A stretch of DNA of 18,894 nt from DASYYE01 sp035946955 (GCA_035946955.1 DASYYE010000118.1:1-18894); one strand, 5' to 3'. Shown: positions 7,076 through 15,256, counted from the stretch's first letter. The notes: generated by a model not told the origin, from the letters alone. Made by a program: numbers and translations.

Positions 7076-10000
7076 ATGGCGATCGAGGACATTCGCGTGA
7101 GTTTCACTGGGATGACAGGCATGCCTGGCGACGAAGCACTTGACCTCCTCACGGAGGCAGCCAAGCTGGCTGAGGCCGCGGGAGTGGCCAGCGCCGGGGT
7201 TGGCGACCTGCGCGCGTTCCTGGCGGCCTACTACGGCCATACCCCATCGGACGACCTGGTGTCAGCGGGGCCGGCGCGGCTGGCCGCGGTCGCGGCCAGG
7301 CATACGGAACTGGCCGTCCAGCGGCCGCAGGGCCGCGCCGCGGTCCGGGTGAGCGCCCATCCCGGCGGCGGCGACGCCTTCGACCCGTCGCGTGGCGTCG
7401 TCGACATCGTCACCGACGACATGCCGTTCCTCGTGGACTCCATCACCATGGAGCTCACCCGCCACGGCATCGACAGCTACCCCATCATCCACCCCCAGCT
7501 CCTGGTCCGCCGCGACGTCACCGGGAAGCTGTGGGAGGTGCTCGGCCCGGTCCAGGTGGGGACGGACAGCGCAGGCGCGTTCGGCCACGACGAGATCGCC
7601 GAGTCATGGACCCACATCGAGATCGACTTGTCCACGGGGTCCATGGCCGGGCTGGAAGAGGACCTGCAGCGCGTCCTGTCCGACGTGCGGGTGGCGGTCG
7701 AGGACTACACGAAGATGGCCGAGGCCGCGGTCGCGCTGGCGGACCGTCTGGAGGCCGAAGGGCCCACTGCGCCGGCCGAGACCTGTGCGCTGCTGCGCTG
7801 GCTGGCCGACAACCACTTCACGTTCCTCGGCTACCGCGAGTACGACCTGGTCGAAGGCCCCGACGGGATGGGACTGCGCCCGGTGCCCGGCACCGGGCTG
7901 GGCATCCTGCGACATGACAAGCGCGGCTCGACGTCGTTCGCCGCGCTGCCGCCCGAAGTCAGGGCCCGGGCCAAGGACAAGACCAGGCTCATCCTCACCA
8001 AGGCGAACTCCCACTCCACCGTCCACCGGCCCGCCTACCTGGACTACATCGCGGTGAAGCGGGTCGACGAGAGCGGCGAGGTCGTGGGGGAGTACCGCTT
8101 CCTCGGGCTCTACACTCACGCCGCCTACCACGAGAGCATCACCCGCATCCCGGTGCTGCGGCGCAAGCTGGCCGGGGTCCTCGAAGCAGCCGGGGTGGCC
8201 GCCGACAGCCACGACGGCCAGGACCTGACCGAGATCCTCGAGGGCTATCCCCGGGAGGAGCTCTTCTCCACCCCGGTCAGGGAACTCGCCCCGATCGCGC
8301 TGGGCGTGCTGCGGCTGCGGACCCGGCGCCAGGTCAGGCTGTTCCTGCGCAAGGACATCTACGGCCGCTACATGTCCTGCCTGCTGTACCTGCCCCGGGA
8401 CCGCTACACCACGGCGGTCCGGCTGGCGGTGCAGGACATCCTGCGTGAGGCGCTGCAGGGCGAAACCGTGGACTACAGTGCCACCGTCGGCGAGTTCCCG
8501 CTGGCCAGGCTCTATGTGGTGGTCCGGACGAAACTGGGCAGCGCCCTGCCCGAGGTGGACGCCGCCGCACTGGAGGCCCGCATCGCCGGGGCGGCCCGGT
8601 CCTGGGATGAGGACCTCGCCGCCGAGGCCGTCCGCAAGCTGGGCGACGAGGCGGGCCGGGAACTGCTTTCCTCCTGCGCGGGCGTGATCCCCCAGACCTA
8701 CCGGGCGGACGTGCCCGCGGCCTACGCGGTGAGCGACCTCATGCGGGTCAAGGCACTGCTGGACTCCGGTGAGGACATCGCCTTCGAACTGTGGGAGGCC
8801 GAAGGGTACGAGGGCGGCAAGCCCGCCGCGCGGGGCACCCCCCGCGGCGTGGCCCGGCTGACCATCTACCGGGTCGGCCAGCCCATCACCCTGACCGATG
8901 TGCTGCCAAGGCTGCAGCACATGGGGGTCGACGTCGTCGACGAGCACCCGTACCAGTTCGCCTGCCCGGGCACGGCCAAGCCGTTCTGGATCTACGACTT
9001 CGGGCTGCGGGGGATGGGCGGGCAGGGCCGTGCGCTCGGCAAGGTGAAGTCCTTGTTCGAAGCGGCGCTGGCCGCGCTGTGGAAGGGCAAGACCGAGGAC
9101 GACGGGTTCAACTCGCTGGTCCTCGACGCCCACCTCACCTGGCAGCAGGTGGTGGTGCTGCGCGCCTACGCCAAGTACCTGCGGCAAGCCGGGGTCAGCT
9201 TCAGCCAGAGCTACATCGAGCGGGTGCTGGCCGCGAACGTCGGCGTCACCAGGCTGCTGATCCGCCTGTTCGAGTCCAGGTTCGACCCCGCCCACGCACA
9301 GGGCCGCGGCGAGCGCAGCGAGGCCATTGCCGAGGAGGTCCGGGGCCTGCTCGACGAGGTGGCCATCCTCGACCACGACCGCATCCTCCGCAGCTTCCTG
9401 GGCCTCGTCCTGGCCACGCTGCGGACGAACTACTTCCGGCGGGAGCAGTCCGCGATCGCACTCGAGCCGCAGGCCCCCCCGTACCTGGCGCTCAAGCTCG
9501 ATGCGGCGTCTGTCCCTGAGCTGCCCGACCCGAGGCCCCGGTTCGAGCTGTTCGTGTACTCACCGCGGCTGGAGGCCGTCCACCTGCGTTTCGCGGCCGT
9601 TGCGCGGGGTGGGCTGCGCTGGTCCGACCGCCGCGAGGACTTCCGCACCGAGATCCTGGGCCTGGCCAAGGCGCAGGAGGTGAAGAACTCGGTCATCGTG
9701 CCGTCCGGCGCCAAGGGCGGGTTCGTGTGCAAGCAACTGCCCGACCCCGCCGACCGTGACGCCTACCAGCGCGAGGTCCTCGAGTGCTACAAGACTTTCA
9801 TCGCCGCCATGCTGGAGGTGACTGACAACCTGCGCGACGGCAGGGTGGCGCCGCCGCCCGGCGTGGTCCGGCACGACACGGACGACACCTACCTGGTGGT
9901 CGCCGCCGACAAGGGCACGGCCACGTTCTCCGACACGGCCAACCAGATCGCGGCGGCCTACGGGTACTGGCTGGGGGACGCCTTCGCCTCTGGCGGGTCC

Positions 10001-12013
10001 GAAGGCTACGACCACAAGAAGATGGGGATCACCGCCCGCGGGGCATGGGAGTCGGTGCGCCTGCACTTCGCCGCCCTCGGCCTCGACCCTGACACCACCG
10101 ACTTCACCGTGGCCGGGATCGGCGACATGTCCGGCGACGTGTTCGGCAACGGCATGCTCTGCTCACCCCACATCAAGCTGGTGGCGGCATTCGACCACCG
10201 GCACGTGTTTGTCGACCCGAGCCCGGACCCTGAGGCCAGTTTCGTGGAACGGCAGCGGCTGTTCTCGCTGCCGCGTTCCTCGTGGGCCGACTACCGCGAG
10301 AACCTGCTGTCGCCGGGTGGCGGCGTATGGCCGCGCACCGCCAAGGCGGTCCCGCTGCCGCTGCAAGCGCGCCAGGCACTCGGGCTGGCCGCTGACGTGC
10401 ACACGCTCACGCCGGACCAGGTGGTCTCGGCCATCCTGGCCGCCCCGGTGGACCTGCTGTGGAACGGCGGGATCGGCACCTACGTCAAGGCCAGCAACCA
10501 GACGCACGTGGACGCTGGCGACCGGGCCAATGACGGCGTGCGCATCGACGCGCCGCAGTTGCGCGCCCGGGTGGTGGCGGAAGGCGGGAACCTCGGCCTG
10601 ACCCAGGCCGCCAGGATCGAGTACGCGCTCGCGGGTGGCCGCGTCAACACCGACTTCATCGACAACTCGGCCGGGGTGGACACCTCCGACCACGAGGTCA
10701 ACATCAAGATCCTGCTGCAGGCACGGGTCGGCCGCGGCGAGGTGACCGCGGCGGAGCGGGCCAAGCTGCTGCACGCGATGACCAACGAGGTCGCTGCGCT
10801 GGTGCTGCGCCAGAACTACCAGCAGAACCGCACACTGGCCGCCTCCCGCGCGCAGGCCTCGGGCATGCTGCACGTGCATGCCCGCTATCTGCGCAGGATG
10901 GAACGCCGACAGCTGATCCGCCGCCGTTTGGAGTCGCTGCCCGGGGACAAGGAGTTCGCGGAACGGCGCGCAGCGGGCCTGGGGCTGACCGTGCCGGAGT
11001 TCGCCGTCCTGCTGGCCCAGGCCAAGATCTCCGCCGTGGGCGACATCCTGGACTCGGAACTGCCGGACGACCCGTTCCTGCGCTCGGTGCTCACCGCGTA
11101 CTTCCCGGTGCCGTTGCGCCAGGACTACGCGGCTGAGATGGAACGCCACGCGCTGCGCCGGGAGATCATCACCACCGAAGTCGTCAACGACATGGTGAAC
11201 TCGGCTGGCACGACGTTCCTGTTCCGGATCAACGAGGAGACGGGCGCGTCAGTGCCGGAGATCAGCCGTGCGTGGCTGGTGGCCCGCGAGGTCTTCGACA
11301 TGCCCGGCTTCTGGGCCCAGGTGGAGGCCCTCGACGGCTGCGTCGCCCTGGACACCCAGATCACCCTGCTGCTCGAGGGCCGCAAGCTCACCGAGCGTGC
11401 TGTGCGCTGGCTGCTGCACAACCGGCGGCCGCCCTTCGACATCGCCGAGACGATCGACTTCCTGTCCCGGGGCGTGCGTGCCGTCGCGGCAGGCATGCCG
11501 AGGCTGCTGGCAGGCCGTGACCTGACGACCTTCCTGGAGCGCCAGGAGTCCTACATAGCCAAGCAGGTGCCTGCACCGGTCGCCGAACGGGTGGCGAGCA
11601 TGGTGCCTATGCAGTCGGCCTTTGACATCGCGGATGTGGGGGCCCGCTGCGGGTGTGACGCGGCCGAGGCCGCGGAGGTCTACTTCGACCTGGCCGACCG
11701 GTTGCAGTTCGCCCGCCTGCGGGACCAGATCGTCGCGCTGCCGCGGGAAGACCGCTGGAACACGATGGCGCGTGGTGCCCTGCGCGACGACCTGTTCGCC
11801 GCCCACGCGGCATTGGTCGCTGACGTGCTGCGGGTCACCCAACCTGGCACGCCGGAGGAGCGGCTGGCCCAGTGGGTGGACCGCAATGGTCCTGCCGTGC
11901 GCAGTGCCACCCAGACGCTGAGCGAGATCTGGGAGACCGACCGGTTCACGCTGTCCCCCCTGTCGGTCGCAGTCCGGGCGATTCGGACGCTGGTGGCCGC
12001 CAGTGCCCTGTGA
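7076..12013 (+). CDS. gdh2: NAD-specific glutamate dehydrogenase, large (180-kDa) class
   Basis: A 1645-residue cytosolic enzyme that oxidatively deaminates glutamate to 2-oxoglutarate and ammonia with NAD+. It has the size of the GDH-180 class first described in Streptomyces. The first 800 or so residues are the long regulatory part, with VDIVTDDMPFLVDSI at about 105-120 and HFTFLGYREYD near 246. The catalytic part starts near 840: ARGGLRWSDRREDFRTEILG, then QEVKNSVIVPSGAKGGF with the likely substrate-binding and catalytic lysines 870 and 880. GIGDMSGDVFGNGM, LLWNGGIGTYVK, EGGNLGLTQ and DNSAGVDTSDHEVNIKILL follow in the usual order. No defect is seen. The start is uncertain: ATG 7076 has only a weak GGCGGT upstream, while GTG 7097 has GAGG eight bases before it and would shorten the protein by seven residues. 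It works with PruA in proline/glutamate breakdown. Confidence 0.94.
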   Translation: MAIEDIRVSFTGMTGMPGDEALDLLTEAAKLAEAAGVASAGVGDLRAFLAAYYGHTPSDDLVSAGPARLAAVAARHTELAVQRPQGRAAVRVSAHPGGGDAFDPSRGVVDIVTDDMPFLVDSITMELTRHGIDSYPIIHPQLLVRRDVTGKLWEVLGPVQVGTDSAGAFGHDEIAESWTHIEIDLSTGSMAGLEEDLQRVLSDVRVAVEDYTKMAEAAVALADRLEAEGPTAPAETCALLRWLADNHFTFLGYREYDLVEGPDGMGLRPVPGTGLGILRHDKRGSTSFAALPPEVRARAKDKTRLILTKANSHSTVHRPAYLDYIAVKRVDESGEVVGEYRFLGLYTHAAYHESITRIPVLRRKLAGVLEAAGVAADSHDGQDLTEILEGYPREELFSTPVRELAPIALGVLRLRTRRQVRLFLRKDIYGRYMSCLLYLPRDRYTTAVRLAVQDILREALQGETVDYSATVGEFPLARLYVVVRTKLGSALPEVDAAALEARIAGAARSWDEDLAAEAVRKLGDEAGRELLSSCAGVIPQTYRADVPAAYAVSDLMRVKALLDSGEDIAFELWEAEGYEGGKPAARGTPRGVARLTIYRVGQPITLTDVLPRLQHMGVDVVDEHPYQFACPGTAKPFWIYDFGLRGMGGQGRALGKVKSLFEAALAALWKGKTEDDGFNSLVLDAHLTWQQVVVLRAYAKYLRQAGVSFSQSYIERVLAANVGVTRLLIRLFESRFDPAHAQGRGERSEAIAEEVRGLLDEVAILDHDRILRSFLGLVLATLRTNYFRREQSAIALEPQAPPYLALKLDAASVPELPDPRPRFELFVYSPRLEAVHLRFAAVARGGLRWSDRREDFRTEILGLAKAQEVKNSVIVPSGAKGGFVCKQLPDPADRDAYQREVLECYKTFIAAMLEVTDNLRDGRVAPPPGVVRHDTDDTYLVVAADKGTATFSDTANQIAAAYGYWLGDAFASGGSEGYDHKKMGITARGAWESVRLHFAALGLDPDTTDFTVAGIGDMSGDVFGNGMLCSPHIKLVAAFDHRHVFVDPSPDPEASFVERQRLFSLPRSSWADYRENLLSPGGGVWPRTAKAVPLPLQARQALGLAADVHTLTPDQVVSAILAAPVDLLWNGGIGTYVKASNQTHVDAGDRANDGVRIDAPQLRARVVAEGGNLGLTQAARIEYALAGGRVNTDFIDNSAGVDTSDHEVNIKILLQARVGRGEVTAAERAKLLHAMTNEVAALVLRQNYQQNRTLAASRAQASGMLHVHARYLRRMERRQLIRRRLESLPGDKEFAERRAAGLGLTVPEFAVLLAQAKISAVGDILDSELPDDPFLRSVLTAYFPVPLRQDYAAEMERHALRREIITTEVVNDMVNSAGTTFLFRINEETGASVPEISRAWLVAREVFDMPGFWAQVEALDGCVALDTQITLLLEGRKLTERAVRWLLHNRRPPFDIAETIDFLSRGVRAVAAGMPRLLAGRDLTTFLERQESYIAKQVPAPVAERVASMVPMQSAFDIADVGARCGCDAAEAAEVYFDLADRLQFARLRDQIVALPREDRWNTMARGALRDDLFAAHAALVADVLRVTQPGTPEERLAQWVDRNGPAVRSATQTLSEIWETDRFTLSPLSVAVRAIRTLVAASAL

Positions 12014-12037
12014 CTCAGTGCCCTGTGACCAACTCCG

Positions 12038-12092
12038 CTGTCGGTCGCGGTCTGGCCTATTCGGACGCTTGGTGACCGCCGTGCCCTGTGAC
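12038..12092 (+). repeat. Degenerate duplicate of the 3' end of the glutamate dehydrogenase gene
   Basis: Bases 12038-12092 repeat 11960-12014 with scattered changes and two compensating one-base gaps. The source covers the last codons and TGA stop. Within the same stretch the 14-mer CAGTGCCCTGTGAC occurs at 12001-12014 and again at 12016-12029, and ends a third time in the second copy. It fills most of the spacer before prfB. Confidence 0.7.
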
Positions 12093-12116
12093 CAACGTTT
12101 GCACGGGCGTCCTAGG

Positions 12117-12122
12117 TAGGCT
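12117..12122 (+). promoter_or_regulatory. -10 box TAGGCT of a probably leaderless prfB transcript
   Basis: TAGGCT is a strong actinobacterial -10 hexamer and lies seven bases before the ATG at 12130, so the A of the start codon should be the first transcribed base. No Shine-Dalgarno sequence is present and the -35 region is not recognisable. Confidence 0.55.
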
Positions 12123-12129
12123 TGCCGCC

Positions 12130-13254
12130 ATGACAGGCACCGACCCCGCAACAGAACTCTCGGAACTGTCGTCCAAGCTCACGAACGTGGAGTCAGTCCT
12201 GGACCCCGCTCGCATGCACGCCGAAGCAGACAGGCTGCGTGACCAGGCTGCGGACGCAGGGCTGTGGGAAGACCCAGAGCGCGCACAGGCCGTGACCAGG
12301 CGGCTCTCCTACGTGGAGGGCGAACTGGCGCGGCTGGAGGGGCTGCGCAGCAGGCTGGATGACACGCGCGTGATGTTCGAGCTGGCCGAGAGTGAGCAGG
12401 ACGAACCCACCCGGCAGGAAGCAACCGCGGAACTCGCGAAGCTGCGTGCTGAGATCGGGCAGCTCGAGGTCCGCACGCTGCTCTCGGGCGAGTACGACTC
12501 CCGCGAGGCCCTGGTCTCCATCAACGCCCAGGCCGGCGGCGCGGACGCAGCAGACTTCGCGCAGAACCTCCAGCGGATGTACCTGCGCTGGGCAGAGCGC
12601 CACGGCTACCCCACGGAGGTCTACTACACCTCCTACGCCGAGGAAGCTGGCCTCAAGTCCACCACGTTCGCCATCCATGCCCCCTACGCCTATGGCACGC
12701 TGCGCGGCGAACACGGCACCCACCGCGTGGTCCGCATCTCCAAGTACGACAACCAGGGCAGGCGGCAGACCTCTTTCGCCGGGGTGGACGTGATCCCGGT
12801 CGTGGAGCGCGACGACAACATCGACATCCCCGAAGACGACATCCGCGTGGACGTCTACCGGTCCAGTGGCCCCGGCGGTCAGGGAGTCAACACGACGGAC
12901 TCCGCCGTGCGGCTCACCCACCTGCCCACCGGGATCGTGGTCTCCTGCCAGAACGAGCGCAGCCAGATGCAGAACAAGGCCACCGCGATGGCGGTGCTCA
13001 AGGCCAAGCTGCTGGAGCGCAAGCGGGAGGAGCAGGAAGCCAAGCTAGCGAACTTGCGGGGGGAGACCACCAGCAGCTGGGGGACGCAGATCCGCAACTA
13101 TGTGATGATGCCCTACCAGAGTGTCAAGGACGTACGCACCGGCATGGAGTCGACCAACCCCACGGCTGTCCTTGACGGCGAGATCGACGACTTCATCGAG
13201 GCGGAGATCCGCTGGCTGAGGACGCAGCAGTCGGTCAACGGCAAAGCTCAGTGA
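12130..13254 (+). CDS. prfB: Peptide chain release factor 2 with an altered stop-reading tripeptide (SKY)
   Basis: A 374-residue class I release factor that ends translation at UGA and UAA. Domain 1 (about 1-115) is helical, domain 2/4 holds stop-codon reading, and domain 3 holds GGQ. GGQ is intact at 249-251 in SSGPGGQGVNTTDSAVR. The actinobacterial RF2 landmarks YTSYAEEAGLKST, APYAYGTL, HRVVRIS, DNQGRRQTSFAG and LPTGIVVSCQNERSQ are all present. The tripeptide that reads the second and third stop bases, normally Ser-Pro-Phe, is Ser204-Lys205-Tyr206 (TCC AAG TAC, 12739-12747). Ser and an aromatic third residue remain, so UGA reading may be kept. There is no in-frame stop or frameshift site near the start, so the E. 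coli-type autoregulation is absent. ATG 12130 fits the -10 box; GTG/ATG codons upstream fall in repeat DNA. The gene ends overlapping a convergent gene by 7 bases. Confidence 0.95.
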   Translation: MTGTDPATELSELSSKLTNVESVLDPARMHAEADRLRDQAADAGLWEDPERAQAVTRRLSYVEGELARLEGLRSRLDDTRVMFELAESEQDEPTRQEATAELAKLRAEIGQLEVRTLLSGEYDSREALVSINAQAGGADAADFAQNLQRMYLRWAERHGYPTEVYYTSYAEEAGLKSTTFAIHAPYAYGTLRGEHGTHRVVRISKYDNQGRRQTSFAGVDVIPVVERDDNIDIPEDDIRVDVYRSSGPGGQGVNTTDSAVRLTHLPTGIVVSCQNERSQMQNKATAMAVLKAKLLERKREEQEAKLANLRGETTSSWGTQIRNYVMMPYQSVKDVRTGMESTNPTAVLDGEIDDFIEAEIRWLRTQQSVNGKAQ

Positions 13255-13430
13255 GCGAGCTGTAGCGCGAGGAGGAGCAGCAGCAAGGTGATGAGCGCTG
13301 CTGCTGTCAACGGGATACCCAGTCCACCGGAGTGGTGGTGTACCTGGGCGCGCGCCGCCTGGCACGCCGGGCAGCGGCCTTCCACGACCGGGGACGCGCA
13401 ACTGGCGCAGATCAGGTGTTCACAGGTCAT
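13248..13430 (-). CDS. Small Cys-rich (zinc-ribbon-like) single-pass membrane protein
   Basis: A 60-residue protein on the strand opposite to its neighbours. The N-terminal half carries Cys3, Cys8, Cys11, Cys20 and Cys23 in CEHLICASCASPVVEGRCPAC, the spacing of a small zinc ribbon. His31-33 follow, then a single hydrophobic helix at about 37-58 (GIPLTAAALITLLLLLLALQL). It is probably anchored in the membrane with the Cys-rich part at the N-terminal side. I recall similar short proteins beside prfB/ftsE in other actinomycetes, so I take it as real. The start ATG (13430 to 13428) is preceded by GGGGA. Its TGA overlaps the end of prfB by 7 bases. Function unknown. Confidence 0.72.
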   Translation of the reverse strand: MTCEHLICASCASPVVEGRCPACQAARAQVHHHSGGLGIPLTAAALITLLLLLLALQLAH

Positions 13431-13505
13431 ATTGCGGTCCCCTCTGGCCGAGACGCCGTGGGTCTCACTTCGTCAGTGTTGCACGTCTGGGACCAGTTTC
13501 CCCCC

Positions 13506-13511
13506 TAGACT
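13506..13511 (+). promoter_or_regulatory. Candidate -10 box TAGACT for ftsEX
   Basis: TAGACT fits the TANNNT pattern and would start a transcript near 13518, giving a leader of about 110 bases before ftsE. TTGCAC at 13479-13484 is a possible -35, but the 21-base spacer is too long. TAGCCT at 13565-13570 is a second candidate -10 closer to the gene. Confidence 0.35.
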
Positions 13512-13540
13512 GTCCTCTAGCCAAACTGGCCAGTAGGACA
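13511..13540 (+). repeat. Hairpin in the ftsE leader
   Basis: TGTCCTCTAGCCA at 13511-13523 pairs with TGGCCAG-T-AGGACA at 13527-13540 across a 3-base loop, with one mismatch and one bulged T. It lies immediately downstream of the TAGACT box. It may structure the mRNA leader, serve as an operator, or form on the minus strand. Not followed by a T run. Confidence 0.45.
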
Positions 13541-13627
13541 AGACCTGGGGGTATGGCCGGGCCGTAGCCTAGGACCAGTACCGAAGTCCTGATTTGTCCG
13601 TGCTCTGTTCACTTGTGATGGGCCTCT

Positions 13628-14317
13628 GTGATCCACTTTGACAACGTCACAAAGACGTACCCGAACCAGGGCCGTCCGGCCCTGGAGAACGTCACCTTGG
13701 ACGTGGAAAAGGGCGAGTTCGTCTTCCTGGTGGGCCCGTCCGGTTCCGGAAAGTCCACCTTCCTCCGGCTGATCCTGCGGGAAGAGCGGCCGAGCGAGGG
13801 CAGGATCCACGTCGCTGGCAAGGATCTCGCGAGGGTCACCAACTGGAAGGTTCCCTATCTGCGCCGCCGGATCGGGTGCGTGTTCCAGGACTTCCGCCTG
13901 CTCCCGAACAAGAACGTCTATGCCAACGTGGCGTTCGCCCTGCAGGTGATCGGCAAGCCCCGGCGCTTCATCCGCAAGGTCGTGCCCGAGGTGATCGACC
14001 TCGTGGGCCTCGAGGGCAAGCACGACCGGATGCCCGATGAGCTCTCTGGTGGGGAGCAGCAGCGGGTGGCGGTGGCGCGGGCGTTCGTGAACCGCCCGAT
14101 GATCCTGCTGGCCGACGAGCCTACGGGGAACATCGATCCGGGCACCTCGATCGGGATCATGAAAGTCCTCGACCGGATCAACCGGACGGGCACCACGGTC
14201 GTCATGGCCACCCATGACGCGGCGATCGTGGACTCCATGCGCAAGCGGGTCATCGAGCTTGAATACGGCAAGGTGGTCCGTGACCAGTCGCGTGGTGTGT
14301 ACGGCCAGGCCTACTGA
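13628..14317 (+). CDS. ftsE: Cell division ATP-binding protein FtsE
   Basis: A 229-residue cytoplasmic ABC ATPase that pairs with FtsX to transmit ATP hydrolysis across the membrane and control peptidoglycan hydrolases during growth and division. Order of motifs: Walker A GPSGSGKST at 36-44, Q-loop Gln87 in VFQDFRLL, signature LSGGEQQ at 139-145, Walker B ILLADEPTGNID at 159-170, and switch His196 in MATHD. HDRMPDELSGGEQQR and DEPTGNIDP are typical of FtsE. Length is that of the family. The GTG at 13628 is the only start giving the usual MIHFDNVTKTYP beginning. The ribosome binding site is weak (GATGGG five bases before). ftsX follows after 27 bases, so the two are co-transcribed. Confidence 0.96.
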   Translation: MIHFDNVTKTYPNQGRPALENVTLDVEKGEFVFLVGPSGSGKSTFLRLILREERPSEGRIHVAGKDLARVTNWKVPYLRRRIGCVFQDFRLLPNKNVYANVAFALQVIGKPRRFIRKVVPEVIDLVGLEGKHDRMPDELSGGEQQRVAVARAFVNRPMILLADEPTGNIDPGTSIGIMKVLDRINRTGTTVVMATHDAAIVDSMRKRVIELEYGKVVRDQSRGVYGQAY

Positions 14318-14344
14318 CCGGCGATTGCCGAGGGACCATCGACT

Positions 14345-15256
14345 ATGCAAGCGCAGTTCATCCTGAATGAGGTCTGGACCGGCCTCCGCCGCAACCTGAC
14401 CATGACCGTCGCGCTCATCGTTGTGGTCGCGATCAGTCTGGCGCTACTCGGGACCGGCCTCCTCTTCGTCCAGCAGGTGGACAACACCCGGACCTACTGG
14501 CAGGGCAAGGTACAGCTCTCGGTGTACCTGTGCACCACGACGAGCGTGAGCCCGCAGTGCACCAAGGGCGGCCCCGCTACTCAGACCGACAAGACGGACA
14601 TCCTGCAGGCCCTGCATAAGATGTCCCAGGTCCAGCAGGTCTTCTACGTGCCGCAGTCCAAGGCCTACGCGGAGTTCAAGCAGGAGTTCTCCCATGAGCC
14701 CGCCTTCGCCGGCCTGGTCAACCAGAACGAGATCCCCGACTCATACCAGGTCAAGCTCGTCAACGGCCAGGCTGGCTCAGCCATCGTGTCCCAGGCGGTG
14801 CAGGGGATGCCGGGCGTGGACCAGGTGGTCAACGACGCCACGATCCTGTCGAAGTTCTACCGCCTGCTGGACGGGGCGCGGAACGCAGTCTTGATCATCG
14901 CGCTCATCCTGCTCGTCGCAGCGGTGCTGCTGGTGGCGAACACCATCCGGCTGTCGGCGTTCAACCGCCGCCGGGAGACCAGCATCATGCGGCTGGTCGG
15001 GGCCTCGAACTTCTACGTCCAGCTGCCGTTCCTGGTGGAGGGCATCATCGCGGGCCTCCTCGGCTGGCTGGTCGCGGCCGGGCTCCTCATCGCGGTCAAG
15101 ACCCTGGGGCTCGACTCGTTGCAGCAGTACTTCTCGTACAACGTCCAACTCTCAGCCTCTGACCTGGTCTTGGTCATCCTGCTGGCCATGGTGATGGGGG
15201 TCGTGCTGTGTGGTGGCACATCCTTCGTCACGCTCAGGCGCTACCTGCGCACCTAG
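14345..15256 (+). CDS. ftsX: Cell division membrane protein FtsX
   Basis: A 303-residue integral membrane partner of FtsE with the standard four-helix layout. TM1 is at about 20-42 (TVALIVVVAISLALLGTGLL). A large extracellular domain covers about 45-175. TM2 is at 179-203, TM3 at 228-252 and TM4 at 272-294. The extracellular domain has two cysteines, Cys63 and Cys72, that could form a disulfide. The cytoplasmic loop RLSAFNRRRETSIMRLVGAS after TM2 is the conserved FtsX segment that contacts FtsE. AGGGA lies nine bases before ATG 14345. The N-terminus MQAQFILNEVWTGLRRNLTM is usual for actinobacterial FtsX. smpB starts 15 bases after its TAG, so ftsE-ftsX-smpB form an operon. Confidence 0.95.
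   Translation: MQAQFILNEVWTGLRRNLTMTVALIVVVAISLALLGTGLLFVQQVDNTRTYWQGKVQLSVYLCTTTSVSPQCTKGGPATQTDKTDILQALHKMSQVQQVFYVPQSKAYAEFKQEFSHEPAFAGLVNQNEIPDSYQVKLVNGQAGSAIVSQAVQGMPGVDQVVNDATILSKFYRLLDGARNAVLIIALILLVAAVLLVANTIRLSAFNRRRETSIMRLVGASNFYVQLPFLVEGIIAGLLGWLVAAGLLIAVKTLGLDSLQQYFSYNVQLSASDLVLVILLAMVMGVVLCGGTSFVTLRRYLRT

Noticed and set aside
7604..9376. 590-codon open frame on the minus strand inside the glutamate dehydrogenase gene
   Set aside because: Shadow of third-position GC bias in the plus-strand gene; no recognisable domain.
12130..12220. E. coli-like programmed +1 frameshift in prfB
   Set aside because: The frame is open from the ATG through the whole gene with no in-frame TGA near the start.
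12739..12747. Reassignment of UGA as a sense codon in this organism
   Set aside because: Vsr, DUF6912, pruA, the second HAD, glutamate dehydrogenase, prfB, ftsE, the PBP-like gene and the tmRNA tag all end with TGA at family-typical lengths, and no conserved protein here contains an in-frame TGA.
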